Shown here: in pieces, positions 53,743 through 64,000 of the stretch
Layout of the letters: each line of letters opens with the position of its first letter
Numbering within the stretch: position 1 is the first letter of the stretch
From: Stramonita haemastoma
Lineage: Eukaryota; Mollusca; Gastropoda; Neogastropoda; Muricidae
DNA: 64,000 nt
Reading direction: 5' to 3'
Assembly: GCA_030674155.1 (NCBI GenBank)
Contig: CM060335.1
Span: 39,539,902 to 39,603,901 of the forward strand
The notes under the pieces: model-generated
What the model was told of the DNA's origin: nothing
The model's database searches: none
What the model saw: the letters and a program-made list of their open reading frames with translations, nothing else
Translations under genes and position numbers: made by a program

Positions 53743-54239
53743 TGAAAATCATACAGTACATACTGGTTAACTGCCCATTCCACACCAAACCATAACCAAA
53801 ATTCATTCTGCTTTCACATCTGTGTTGCAGTCAAATCTGCCATGGCTGTATCAGTCATAAGGCCGCAGCAAGGATTTGCTCTTCACACATTTCATTAAGT
53901 TGGTTCAACATGATTTTGATGAAAGTATCAATAACAGCAAATCAGTTTTACTCAAATATCACAAAAGCTTTAAAACAGAAAAGTCAGTCTGAAGAAAATG
54001 ACAAAAAGAACTAGCTACAAGGGTAACTGCTTATCCACTTAAAACATCATACACACAGGTGACAGTAAGTGTAATGCTCCACTACAAATTCAAACAAACA
54101 AGTACTACACCCTTAGTGCTGCTTATACAAATTACAAATATCCAGTCTAACCTGTGAATAACAAAGGTTAAAAGGACATTTCAACAATAATGAATATTTA
54201 AAATAAAATATATAATTTTAAAACTCACTGTACAGCAGT
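53741..54239 (-). other. Spacer, inverted copy of the pre-gap sequence
   Basis: 53741-53900 resembles 34200-34330 without the 27-bp array. 53905-54239 is the reverse complement of 42030-42379 and shows what lies beyond the truncated end at the gap. No gene. Confidence 0.6.
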
Positions 54240-54366
54240 AAAGCCCAGTACTAAACTCCACTCCCCCAAAAGTCCTTTGGATGAGTCTAGAAACTGAGGT
54301 CTTATGTGTGATCACAAATGTAAAAACTGGTACGACTTTCAGAATAGGCCACTGTGTGCCATTAGG

Positions 54367-54367
<1 letters not shown>
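54240..54367 (+). mobile_element. SINE body fragment abutting (CA)n, copy 3
   Basis: CCCCCAAAAGTCCTTTGGAT, GAGTCTAGAAACTGAGGTC and GGCCACTGTGTGCCATTAGG. Confidence 0.5.

Positions 54368-54428
<61 letters not shown>
54368..54428 (-). repeat. (CA)n microsatellite
   Basis: About 30 pure CA dinucleotides. Confidence 0.95.
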
Positions 54429-54431
<3 letters not shown>

Positions 54432-54799
54432 GAACACCTCTTTCCCTCATTTGCATATACCTGAATAAATATCCTACCCCTTTCTCCTAATTATTCACTT
54501 TTCTCAAAATTTCACCCCTCCCAATACCTCTTTATTGGTTTCATGAGTCTGGACAGAGAAGTGACCATTGTGTCCACGTATCATTGCATCCATCTGCCAG
54601 TGTGTTTACATGCAGGGTAGGGGTCAGGGTAAGTGTAAACAGTGTCAGGTTAGGGTTAAGGTTAGTAGTTAGGACTGGGCCTGTCATTTTGAATGTATGC
54701 ATGAATAAATGCAGGTGGACACAACAGCATGTGGACACTATGGTATTTAGTTTTTTTTCTTTTAATCACAAATTGCTCTTCCTGTCAAAAGCAGAGCGT
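54429..54799 (-). other. Conserved spacer
   Basis: Inverted 11836-12206 block. AGGTTAGGGTTAAGGTTAG is the telomere-like part. No gene. Confidence 0.6.
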
Positions 54800-54990
54800 A
54801 GTTCTAAGACTTTTTTTACCCCAATGCCAAAACAGGTTCCAAGGCTTTTTGCTTTTTACGCAATGCCAAAAACCGGTTCCAAGGCTTTTTGCTTTTTACG
54901 CAATGCCAAAAACCGGTTCCAAGGATTTTTGCATTTTACCCCAATGCCAAAAACAGGCCATCGCCAAAAAAAGGTTCCAAGACTGATTTT
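54800..54990 (-). repeat. I41 array, copy 4 (about 4 units)
   Basis: CCAATGCCAAAAACAGG and GGTTCCAAGGCTTTTTGC units with small deletions. Confidence 0.8.
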
Positions 54991-55089
54991 TTTTAATCTA
55001 TCAAGAAAGGAAACAGATTAAGTTTTAAAAAATTGTGCAAATGTGCATCCTAAGCCCTTCTCCCAAGTAACCCTTTACCTCAAACTGAA

Positions 55090-55170
55090 CACACAATCGG
55101 TGGATGGGATAACCTGCTGACTTGGGTTCGAATCTCATTCAAGAGGCTTTTTCCTCTGTAGTTAACATTA
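55090..55170 (+). mobile_element. SINEb-related element (variant head), copy 4, truncated
   Basis: Head ATGGGATAACCTGCTGACTT and GGGTTCGAATCTC intact. It stops at GTAGTTAACATTAATG and the flank resumes at the equivalent of about 11045, so most of the body is lost. Confidence 0.6.
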
Positions 55171-55919
55171 ATGAACATTACTGAAAATTATGTAGTACTC
55201 ATTACTGTAAACTTAACTCTTATGCATGCATGCATGCACACACACACACATCTATATAGTTCTGGTCTCTTTCTGTGAACCTTGCGTTGCAATCAAATCT
55301 GCAACATTGGTATATTAGGTTTACTTATAGTACAAACTATATCAGATCCTGTTTTTATTCAGGATCATCTATAAACCAGAAGGTTCTTCCCCAAATATAT
55401 CTTTGCTGATCTGATAAGCTTGGGAAACTGGAGAAAAAACAGCATACATACACTAATCCATGTGCTGTGCTGGCCTTGGTGGCTGATCGACCAACATTAC
55501 CTAGGGCGTACCAATGATAAAATAGATATAAAAATAAACCATGTAAACAACAAAAAAACAAACAATTCTAAAAAGTCATTTCATGTGCATGTGTGTGGAC
55601 CCACAAACATTTCTTACATACTTAAACTTTTGCAACTCTTTCTTGTACATCATTTTTCCCATTTCATCCTCCATAAACCCTCAGATTTCATCAAATTTGT
55701 TTCAGTTGCAGCTTTGTTACAGCTACTGACAGATAAAATCTATTAAGAGCAGATGATTAAGTCCACACATTTACCAGCAAAACAATTATTATCAAATTTA
55801 CTCAAATCAAATACCATTTTGAGACCAGCCTATATTTTCAAAGGGCATTTGATCTATGATCTTGACAAAAAAATCAAGATACGAAAGATACACATAGGCA
55901 AACATTCCAAATTTTCTTC
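55171..55919 (-). other. Spacer
   Basis: Inverted counterpart of 10120-11050 (for example ACCTAGGGCGTACCAATGAT at 55498). The 107-bp duplication of unit 1 is single here. No gene. Confidence 0.55.
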
Positions 55920-56285
55920 CTCTGAGGTATCCAACTTTGTTTCGGGAGGCCACGGGGAGAGGGGAGGGGGGAGTGGGGGGGACGTTTCAGTCTTTTTTTG
56001 TTTGTTTTTGGAAGGGGGTTGTTTTTCTTTTTGAGAGACCTCCCACATTTTTTTCCATGTATTTTTTTGCCGTTTTGGGGTGAGGAAAAAAAAAAGGGGG
56101 GGGGGGGGGGGGGTATTTTTTGTTCTTTTCTTCTTGTGGCAAAAATGAAGAAGGGGCAAAGGTAAAGTACTGATTTTGAAGTCCTTTGTGATGATAAAGG
56201 CCAGAAATGACACTGAGGTATATATATTACAGTGATGTTGAAAGTCCTGTGGAGATATTTTGGTGATGATGAAGTCTCAGTGATT
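55920..56285 (-). other. G-rich block and single 52-bp unit
   Basis: G-runs (56096-56113) on the plus strand are the inverted C-rich block. One copy of the 52-bp unit at about 56185-56235. No gene. Confidence 0.55.
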
Positions 56286-57005
56286 AAGTCTTTGAGTTAA
56301 CAAACTCTTTAATAATGCTGAAGTCTTGATGATGAAGTCTTGGTGATGATGAAGTCTTGGTGATGATGAAGTCCTGGTGATGATGAATTCCTGGTGAAGA
56401 TGAAGTCTTGGTGATGATGAAGTCTTGGTGATGATGGTGTTGATGAAGTCTTGATGATGAAGTCTTGGTGATGATGAAGTCTTGGTGATGATGAAATCTT
56501 GATGATGATGGTGATGATGGTGATGATGAAGTCTTGGTGATGATGAAATGTTGATGAAGACGTCTTGGTGATGAAGACATCTTGGTGATGATGAAGTCTT
56601 GGTGATAATGGGGATGATGAAGTCTTGGTGAAGATGAAATGTTGATGAAGACGTCTTGGTGATGAAGACATCTTGGTGATGATGAAGTCTTGGTGATAAT
56701 GGGGATGATGAAGTCTTGGTGAAGATGAAGTCTTGGTGATGATGAAGTCTTGGTGATAATGGAGATGAAGAAGTCTTGGTGGTGGTGGCGATGATGAAGT
56801 CTTGGTGATGATGAAGTCTTGGTGATGATAACGTCTTGGTGATGATGAAGTCTTGGTGATGATGAAGTCTTGGTGATGATGAAGTCTTGGTGACGAAGTC
56901 TTGGTGATGATGAAGTCTTGGCAACATTTCTGGTGTTGAAGTCTCAGTGGAAATGAAGTCCTGGCAATGGTGAAGTTTTGAAGTCCTAGTGACAAGTCCT
57001 GAGGA
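56286..57005 (-). repeat. F array (17-bp unit), copy 4, with G and H missing
   Basis: About 40 units. A sub-block with GATGAAATGTTGATGAAGAC and GTGATAATGGGGATGATG recurs (56540-56610 and 56635-56710). G and H arrays, present next to F in all left-hand units, are absent. Confidence 0.9.
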
Positions 57006-57244
57006 CAAAAAGAGCATAAATACATTATTATGTAAAATATTTTTAAAAACCAAAAATGTATTATCTTGTAACTATCATCACATGGAAAGAAAAAAAGATT
57101 CATCTCATAAAAAATCTTCTCAGTTTTGTTTGCTTTTTTATATTTTGTTGGGGTTTTTTTTTCTTTTAGGGGGAGGGGGGAGGGGAGATCAGATTGTCAG
57201 TTTTTCCATTGTGCAACTATGAAATCACATCTGTAGCTTCCTCT

Positions 57245-57612
57245 CATCTAGGGGATGGGATAGCCTAGTGGTCAGAACATTGCTCTCGCAATTTGATGAC
57301 CTGTGTTCGATTTCTGTTTAAGGAGATTTTTTCCCTGGAGTTAACATCAGTGCTGAATCCACTCTCCCCAAAAGTCCTTCAGATGAGACTATAAACAGAG
57401 GCCTCGTGTGCAAACACACGCAGAATATCTTGCACACATTAACTCCTGTTCCGCTTTTCGTAAGAGTAGGCCACTGTGTGCTGGTGGGATCAGATGACAA
57501 GATTTCCAAAACTGCATACACATGAGGACTGGATGTAAAAAAGCACACAAGTGCTTATTCCATTATCCTGGATATAAAAGAATAAATAAATAAATAGATA
57601 AATAAATAAATT
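57245..57612 (+). mobile_element. SINEb, tRNA-derived, copy 4 (most complete)
   Basis: GGGATAGCCTAGTGGTCAGA (A-box-like) at 57256 and CCTGTGTTCGATTTCTG (B-box-like) near 57301. The body has CCCCAAAAGTCCTTCAGATG and ends in an AATAAATAAATAAATAGATA tail to about 57612. Confidence 0.75.
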
Positions 57613-57738
57613 CCACACCATTCTCTCCCTTTTCTCTCTTCCCCTCACCTTCCTGTCCCTCCTTTACCCCCTCAGTGCACCTGTCCCACATCACTCAGTC
57701 CACTGCTGAAATTACCTGCCCTTTCCTTGACCAACCAC

Positions 57739-57761
57739 GCCCCCCCCCCCCCCCCCCCCCA
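57739..57761. repeat. C homopolymer
   Basis: Inverted counterpart of the G-runs at 7920, 16593 and 37809, always at the same place after E2. Confidence 0.9.
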
Positions 57762-57779
57762 AACTGATGTTCAAGAATG

Positions 57780-57842
57780 GTAACATTTTGCAAGTATAAA
57801 GAAAGAAGACAATATCATGTGACTGAACCATACCTTGCAAGT
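57780..57842 (-). pseudogene. RT motif-B-like relic following E2, copy 4
   Basis: The minus strand reads LQGMVQSHDIVFFLYTC directly after the array. Confidence 0.4.
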
Positions 57843-58557
57843 AAACAGCAAGTTGACTTTTGAAGTTCCAGCATCAACAAAGACCAAAGACATGGAGGTC
57901 AAGAAGTGCTGGTGATGATGAAGACAGAAGTGCTGGTGATGATGAAGACTGAAGTGCTGGTGATGATGAAGACTGAAGTGCTGGTTATGATGAAGACTGA
58001 AGTCCTGGTGATGATGAAGACTGAAGTCCTGGTGATGATGAAGACTGAAGTGCTGGTCATGATGAAGACTGAAGTCCTGGTGATGATGAAGACTGAAGTC
58101 CTGGTGATGATGAAGACTGAAGTCCTGGTGATGATGAAGACTGAAGTTCTGGTGATGATGAAGACAGAAGTTCTGGTGATGATGAAGACTGAAGTTCTGG
58201 TGATGATGAAGACTGAAGCCCTGGTGATGATGAAGACTGAAGCCCTGGTGATGATGAAGACTGAAGTGCTGGTGATGATGAAGACTGAAGTCCTGGTGAT
58301 GATGAAGACTGAAGTCCTGGTGATGATGAAGTCCTGGTGATGATGAAGTCCTGGTGATGATGAAGACTGAAGTCCTGGTGATGATACAAGAAGACTGAAG
58401 TTCTGGTGATGATGAGGACTGAAGTGCTGGTGATGATGAAGACTGAAGTGCTGGTGATGATGAAGACTGAAGTGCTGGTGATGATGAAGACTGAAGTCCT
58501 GGTGATGATGAAGACTGAAGTTCTGGTGATGATGAAAGTTCTTGCAATGACGAGATT
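57834..58557 (-). repeat. E2 array (24-bp unit), copy 4
   Basis: About 26 units with GAAGTGCTGG, GAAGTCCTGG, GAAGTTCTGG and GAAGCCCTGG sub-families in runs, plus an inserted ATACAAGAAGACTG unit at 58384. Confidence 0.92.
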
Positions 58558-58859
58558 CTGTCAAATAAGCAAATAAGAATATATTATTATTTCAAAAGAG
58601 ACAAATGGAGCAGCTTATGAGTGAGGCAATCAAAAAGAAATGCACAAAATGACATCAAGAAAAAAAAATAATCTGTGTAGGTGATGGACATACTGTTAAA
58701 AAAAAAAGACTTTTAAAATATCAAGGAAAAAATCATCCCAGAAAACAGCACAAAACTTCACTAATCAATCATGACCTTCACTCTATCCATTATATGGCTA
58801 AAAATTTTACAATTTAATCTCTACATTTTTAACACCACCACCCCCAAAACCCCCAACTT
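58558..58859 (-). other. Spacer between D and E2
   Basis: Inverted counterpart of 6986-7299. No gene. Confidence 0.6.
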
Positions 58860-58990
58860 TAGAATATACATACTGTAAATTTCCCAGAGCAGTATCATCA
58901 CAGAATTTTAGCAACAGTTTATAACACCAATACACCTTAACTTGCATTAAAAATGAATACAATGGTGACAATAACCATACCTGAAGGATC
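58860..58990 (-). pseudogene. Reverse-transcriptase relic following D, copy 8
   Basis: KFCDDTALGN is intact on the minus strand. The motif B part has lost several bases (ACCATACCTGAAGGATC). Confidence 0.5.
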
Positions 58991-59493
58991 ACAAGGTAAG
59001 TTGACTTCATGAATTCTGGTGTTATGAAGTCTGGTGTATGATAAGTCCTGTATGATGAACTTGTTTGAGAAGTGATGATGAAGTCTGGTGTTGATGAAGT
59101 CCTGTGTTGAAGGATGAAGTAGTTGATTGATGAAGTCCTGGTTGATGAAGTCTGGTTGATGTGATGAGTGATGAGAAGTCCTGGTGTTGATGAAGCCTGG
59201 TGTGATGAAGTCCTGGTGTTGATGAAGTTTGATGAAGTCCTGGTGTTGATGAAGTGTTGATGAAGTCCTGGTGTTGATGAATGTTATGATCCTGGTGTTG
59301 ATGAAGTCTGCTGGTGTTGAAGTCCTGTGTGATTGAAGTCCTGGTGTTGATGAAGTCCTGGTGTTGATGAAGTCCTGGTATGAGCTGGTGTTGATGAAGT
59401 CCTGGTGATGATGAAGTCCAGAGGATGATGTAGTTCAGGCAATGATGATGACTGAAGTCCAAGAGATGATAAAAGTTCTTGTGATGATGAGAT
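58985..59493 (-). repeat. D array (17-bp unit), copy 8, indel-rich
   Basis: Units are riddled with one- and two-base losses (GATGAAGTCTGGTGTATG, AAGTCCTGTATGATG) that are absent from other D arrays. The right-hand end (59400-59493) is normal. Confidence 0.8.
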
Positions 59494-59597
59494 TCTGCGC
59501 ACAAAAAAACAAATAAGAATACATCATTATCTCCAAAAAGAAAACAGGAGCAGCTTTTAAGCAAGGCAATTTAAAAAGATGAATAAAATGGCATCAC

Positions 59598-59768
59598 GAA
59601 GAAATAGAAATAAATCGTCACAGAACATTGTACAGTATTAACATTAATATTTCCTGACTTCATGCAGTCTATCACCCTACATAGAAATAAATCATCACAG
59701 AACACTGTACAGTATTAACATTAATATTTCCTGACTTTATGCAGTCTACTATCTCCCTACATATTTAT
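59598..59768 (-). repeat. M80 module, 2 inverted copies
   Basis: Two units, the first with CTATCACCCTACATAG. Confidence 0.8.
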
Positions 59769-59867
59769 ACAATTTTATTCAGTACATTTCTATCTATACA
59801 GGACACTTTTCTTTACATTTCTATATATAGAAAGTTCAGTTTCTTCAAAATATACACACATCAATTT

Positions 59868-59985
59868 TATTAACCTCCAAGAGCAGTGTCATCAAAGTAC
59901 TTCAGTGTGGTATCAGATCCAGTACACTTTAAACTGTATTAAAAGTGAAGATGGTAGAACCATACCTTGCAGGGAGCAATTCAAG
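59868..59985 (-). pseudogene. Reverse-transcriptase relic following D', copy 3
   Basis: The minus strand reads CSLQGMVLP, then KYFDDTALGG. Confidence 0.55.
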
Positions 59986-60145
59986 TCCACTTTTCAAGAC
60001 CTGCTGATGTTGAAGAGTGCCCATTCTGGTGATGTTCAAGTCTTGGTGATGATGAAGACTGAAGTCCTGGCAAGGAAAACTGGAGTCCTGGGGATGATCA
60101 AATTTGGGCGATGGTGAAGTTCTGGTGATGATGAATTTCTGTTAA
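59972..60145 (-). repeat. D' short array, copy 3
   Basis: Almost identical to 5841-6012 in reverse. Confidence 0.65.
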
Positions 60146-60357
60146 AGACACAGAAAGGAACAGAGTATTATCTCTAAAGAGAAACTGGACTAGCTCATGA
60201 GCAAGATAAAGTTCTGTAAAGAAATCAGGGTTTTTTTTACAACTCCAAAAAGAATCAAATCTTCACAGAACACAGTATACCATTAATGCATCACGACTTC
60301 ATGCAGACTACCTTTGAGTTACATTCTGCAAAATTTTAGTCAGAACATTTAAGAGGG

Positions 60358-60680
60358 ATGGTGGCAGAATGGTTCAGATGTCCACCTGCCTAACAAGCAA
60401 ACCATGAGGTTCTGGGTTCAATTCTAAATATAAACCTTGCCCTTGCTTCTCAGTTTGACACTCAAATAAAAGATATATACCAAGTATTTCTAAAGACTCT
60501 AAACCAGTCAGACCAGTGTTCTTATGGTCTTGTGTACATCAAAAGAATCCATGTCAGGTGAAAATCTGGAAGAACAGGGAGGTTCCTCCTGACTGTCCTG
60601 GCAAAAGTGGCAGGTTCAATATCCAAAAGTATCCCCAAAGTCAAAATGCTTCTACCTTAGTGGTGGGGGGAAAAAAACAG
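60358..60680 (+). mobile_element. SINEa, tRNA-derived, copy 3
   Basis: GGTGGCAGAATGGTTCAGAT and GAGGTTCTGGGTTCAATTCT, then a body with CAGTCAGACCAGTGTTCTTA and AGGTTCCTCCTGACTGTCCT. Confidence 0.65.
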
Positions 60681-60797
60681 TTGTATTTGCAAAAATCTCA
60701 CCACTGGTAAACCTCAGAGCTGTAGCTGAAGAACAGGGAAAAAATAACTTTTCTATTCATAGAGAACTCCTCAACTTTTTTACAATACACACAGTGA

Positions 60798-60945
60798 CAC
60801 AGCTTCAGTTTCATATATCCTCAACATCAGTGTCATCAGGGCACTTAATCAACAGGGTGGTATCAAATCCAATCCAATTAAATCATGTATATATATAAAG
60901 AATGAAGAGCACAAGTGACAGAACCATACCTTGAAGGGAACCAAT
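60798..60945 (-). pseudogene. Reverse-transcriptase relic following C, copy 8 (both motifs in frame)
   Basis: Minus strand: LQGMVLSLVLFILYIYT, one stop, then TTLLIKCPDDTDVEDI in the same frame, reproducing the arrangement at 5047-5169. Finding the same in-frame pair in two distant copies argues against a chance match. Confidence 0.65.
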
Positions 60946-62085
60946 GAACATGGACTTAAGTCCTGGCAATCCAGAAGTCTGTGCAGAAATGAAAAAGTCC
61001 TTGCAGAGACGAGATTCTTGAAGCCATAAAAAAGTGTTTGTAATAATGAAGCGCTTGAAATGAAGACGTCCTTGCAGTGATGAAGACGTCTTTGTGGTTA
61101 CGAAGAAGTCCTTTCAGCAATGAAGAAATCCTTGTGGCAATGAAGAAGTCCTTGTGGTAATGAAGAAGTTCTTGCGGCAATGAAGAAGTCCTTGCGGGAC
61201 CCAGCAGAAGTGAAGGGCCCCTCTGGCTGGTGGCCCAACTGCGCCTAATATTGATGGGCTCCCTGGTACTCCCGACCCCGGGGATGAGACACAACGTATC
61301 AGGGTATTGCTGTGGTGGGGAGATTGGAATGAGTGGTGTGGGAGCTACATGACAGGGATGTCACAGAAGACAAGGCAGCTAAAAAATAAAAAAAAAGAGT
61401 CCTTGTGGCGATGAAGAAGCCCTTGTGGCGATGAAGAAGCCCTTGTGACAATGAAGAAGTCCTTTCAGCAATGAAGAAGTCCTTTCAGCAATGAAGAAGT
61501 CCTTGAGGTGATGAAGAAATCCTTTCAGCAATGAAGAAGTCCTTGTGGCGATGAAGAAGTCCTTGTGGCGATGAAGAAGTCCTGGCAGTGATGAAGATGT
61601 CCTTTCAGCAGTGAAGAAGTCCTTTTAGCAATGAAGAAGTCCTTTCAGCAATGAAGAAGTCCTTGTGACAATGAAGAAATCCTTGAGGCGATGAAGAAGT
61701 CCTTGCGGCGATGAAGAAATCCTTGCAGTGATGAAGAAGTCCTTGCAGTGATGAAGAAGTCCTTGCAGTGATGAGGAAGTCCTTGCGGCAATGAGGAAGT
61801 CCTTGCGGCGATGAAGAAATCCTTGCAGTGATAAAAAAGTCCTTGCAGTGATGAAGAAGTCCTTGCAGTGATGAAGAAGTCCTTGCAGTGATGAAAAAGT
61901 CCTTGCAGAGATTAAGTCCGTGCAGAGATTAAGTGGTCCTTGTAGCAATGAAGAAGTCCTTGCAGAGATGAAACTCTCTTGCAGTGAGAAAGAAGTCTTT
62001 GCAGCAATTAACAAGGCTACAGTGTTGAATGAGTCCTTGTGATGATGAAGAAATCCTTGCAGCAAATAAGTCCTCACAAAAATAA
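60940..62085 (-). repeat. C array (20-bp unit), copy 8
   Basis: About 45 units, interrupted at 61198-61397. CTTTCAGCAATGAAGAAGTC and CTTGTGGCGATGAAGAAGTC runs are interspersed. Confidence 0.9.
61198..61397 (+). mobile_element. 200-bp poly(A)-tailed insertion inside the C array
   Basis: GC-rich sequence (GACCCAGCAGAAGTGAAGGG ... CCCGACCCCGGGGATGAGAC) unlike anything nearby. It ends in AAAAAATAAAAAAAAA and is followed by a resumed C unit. The repeated AGTCCTTG on both sides fits a target duplication but cannot be told apart from the array itself. It is probably a SINE or other retrocopy, source unknown. Confidence 0.65.
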
Positions 62086-62294
62086 AGACCTAAGTTTCTC
62101 AGCTGACGTAAAATCTGTCAGTAATAGATCAATACACAGATTCCTAGCCAGAAATGTAAACTATACAGCCACCACAAGACCATGATCTTTTTCAGTGGAC
62201 AAGTGACCATACTTATGATCTGAAATATGAATTTAAAACTCAATACAAAATGAACAATAGCAACTGAAACACTGTGAATTACGCACTTTTTTGT

Positions 62295-62685
62295 GAGGCC
62301 TCCAACCTCCTATTTTTTCCCATATTTTCTTTCTCTTTTTTTTTCTTTTTTATTAAAAAAAAATTCATGAGTGTGGCCTCTAACCACCTTTTCTTTTCCC
62401 CATTTTTTTGTTTTGTTTTTGTTTTGTTTTGTTTTCTTTCTCTTCTTTTTATGTGTGGGGCCTCCAACCACCTTTTCTTTTCCCCATTTTTTTTGTTTGT
62501 TTTGTTTTGTTTTTTTTCTCTTCTTTTTTTGTGTGGGGCACCAACCCACCTTTTCTTTTCCCCATTTTTTTGTTTTGTTTTGGGGGTTTTTTGTTTCTTT
62601 TTTTTTCTCTTCTTTTTATGTGTGGGGCCTCCAACCACCTTTTCTTTTCCCCATTCAGTTTTTTTTTTTTGGTGGGTTGTCCAAT
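62295..62685 (-). repeat. P2 purine-rich array, copy 8
   Basis: Three good inverted units of about 90 bp with GTTTTGTTTTGTTTT filler, plus two variants (GGGGCACCAACCCACC and GTGGCCTCTAACCACC). Confidence 0.85.
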
Positions 62686-63245
62686 CTCCTCTTTTCCTAC
62701 TTTCCTTTCTAGTTTCAGTTTCTCACATTCAAATTTCTGTCACCTACATACACAGTCCTTCAAAAAGGAATCAGAAAAACTATCAAACAAAGTGATGTAC
62801 CAAGTAACAGGAGTCAAAATAAAAATACAAAACACAAAAATTCACTCTGATCAAAATGCCTAATAAACCACCTGCTACCTAGGTCACTGCTTTTCCACTA
62901 AAAACATCATTCATAAAAGTGATGGTAATTTTAAAGTTACATTACAAAATACAAATACTTAAACTTTGGCGCTGCATCACAAATCACAAATATCTAGTCC
63001 AGGCTATCAAAAACAAGGGTTGTTTTAAACTACAATCTTTTTTTTAAACAAGTTGATGGTATGAAAAAAATCATTATCTACCCCCTTCCTTAGTAAAAAT
63101 GGAACAAAATAAAACAAAAACAAAAACAGAAATGCATTACATGCACACAAAGACAAACATCTGCTACTCACAACACATTTTGCACGTTACAATATTTATA
63201 TTCACATCATTTTCTGCAATTCATCACATATGTGCATATTTTATC
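62686..63245 (-). other. Inverted P2 leader and conserved spacer
   Basis: Inverted 2969-3559. No gene. Confidence 0.6.
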
Positions 63246-63249
63246 CATT

Positions 63250-63700
63250 TACGCCACTTGTGTATCTTCTAAATCTCCCAGTGGATGTAACATCTATCAG
63301 GGATACATCAATACATACATTATTTACTCCACTTGTATATCTTCTAAATCTCCCAGTGGATGTAACATCTATCAGGGATACATCAATACACACATTATTT
63401 ACTCCACTTGTATATCTTCTTAATCTCCCACTGGATGTAACATCTATCAGGGATACATCAATACACACATTATTTACTCCACTTGTATATCTTCTAAATC
63501 TCCCACTGGATGTAACATCTGTCAGGGATACATCAATACACACATTATTTACTCCACTTGTATATCTTCTAAATCTCCCAGTGGATGTAACATCTGTCAG
63601 GGATACATCAATACACACATTATTTACTCCACTTGTATATCTTCTAAATCTCCCAGTGGATGTAACATCTGTCAGGGATACATCAATACACACATTATCA
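63250..63700 (-). repeat. S75 satellite, copy 8 (6 units)
   Basis: Six inverted, well-preserved units. CTGTCAGGGATACATC marks three adjacent ones. Confidence 0.92.
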
Positions 63701-63859
63701 GCCAGCAACACAGAGAATACTGCTATATCAAGATCATGTTGTTTTTTTCAATGGACATTTGAACAGACTTCATGATTTAAGCCGTTATCTAAGACTTTGA
63801 AATAAAACATTATAATGGCGACTTCCACACACACACTCAAATGTACTCCTTTTTTTTTT

Positions 63860-64000
63860 CTTTTTTTTGGGTGGGGCCTCCAACCACCTTTTCTTTTCCC
63901 CACATTTTTTCTCTTTCTCTGGGGCCCCCAACCACCTTTTCTTTTCCCCAAGTTTTCTTTTTTTTCTGGGGCCTCCAACCACCTTTTCTCTTCCCCCCAT
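63860..64000 (-). repeat. P1 purine-rich array, copy 8 (cut by window end)
   Basis: Three inverted units up to the window edge. Confidence 0.88.

Overview
The window is eukaryotic and almost entirely repetitive. I find no intact protein-coding gene, rRNA or functional tRNA. tRNA-headed SINEs whose body reads AAAGTCC-TTC-GGATGAGAC, long (TG)n/(CA)n tracts and abundant minisatellites suggest an invertebrate, most likely a mollusc (probably a gastropod). That is an inference from general familiarity with such SINEs; I ran no search.

Module names used below. A = 50-bp minisatellite. C = 20-bp minisatellite. D and D' = 17-bp GGACTTCATCAACACC-type. E1/E2 = 21/24-bp GGACTTCAGTCTTCATCATCAC-type, with two alternative 3' tails. 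F = 17-bp AAGACTTCATCATCACC. G = 57 bp. H = 34 bp (2 x 17). P1 and P2 = purine-rich arrays with a GGTGGTTGGAGGCCCC core. S75 = 75-bp satellite. M80 = 80-bp module. I41 = 41-bp array. SINEa and SINEb = tRNA-derived elements. A, C, D, E, F, G and H all share a (A/G)GACTTC core, so they look like diverged descendants of one minisatellite.

Layout. From 1 to 42379 every asymmetric module points to the right: A-E1-P1-S75-P2-C-SINEa-D'-D-E2-SINEb-F-G-H-I41-(TG)n, then P1-S75-P2-C-D-E2-(1.4-kb insertion)-SINEb-F-G-H-I41-(TG)n, then two short units P1-S75-P2-C-D-E1, then P1-S75-P2-C-D-E2-SINEb-F-G-H-I41-(TG)n. A 100-N gap lies at 42380-42479. From 42480 to 64000 the same modules appear in reverse order on the minus strand. 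The composite unit is about 9-11 kb in its long form (E2 route through SINEb/F/G/H/I41) and about 5-5.6 kb in its short form (E1 joins P1 directly).

The most informative non-repeat signal lies just 3' of each A, C, D' and D array (and, partially, E2). A short segment translates to a reverse-transcriptase motif B (LQGMVLSPxLFILY) and, about 25 codons later, a motif C ([YFC]xDDTALG). At 5047-5169 and again near 60800-60945 (minus strand) both motifs lie in one frame, interrupted by a single stop. I read these as relics of one non-LTR retrotransposon whose RT region was invaded by a minisatellite. The cassette then multiplied, diversified into A/C/D/D'/E types, and was amplified again as part of the composite unit and in inverted orientation. 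Nothing here shows that any copy is expressed or functional.

The long open frames (up to about 355 codons) are by-products of stop-free repeat units and are not annotated as genes.
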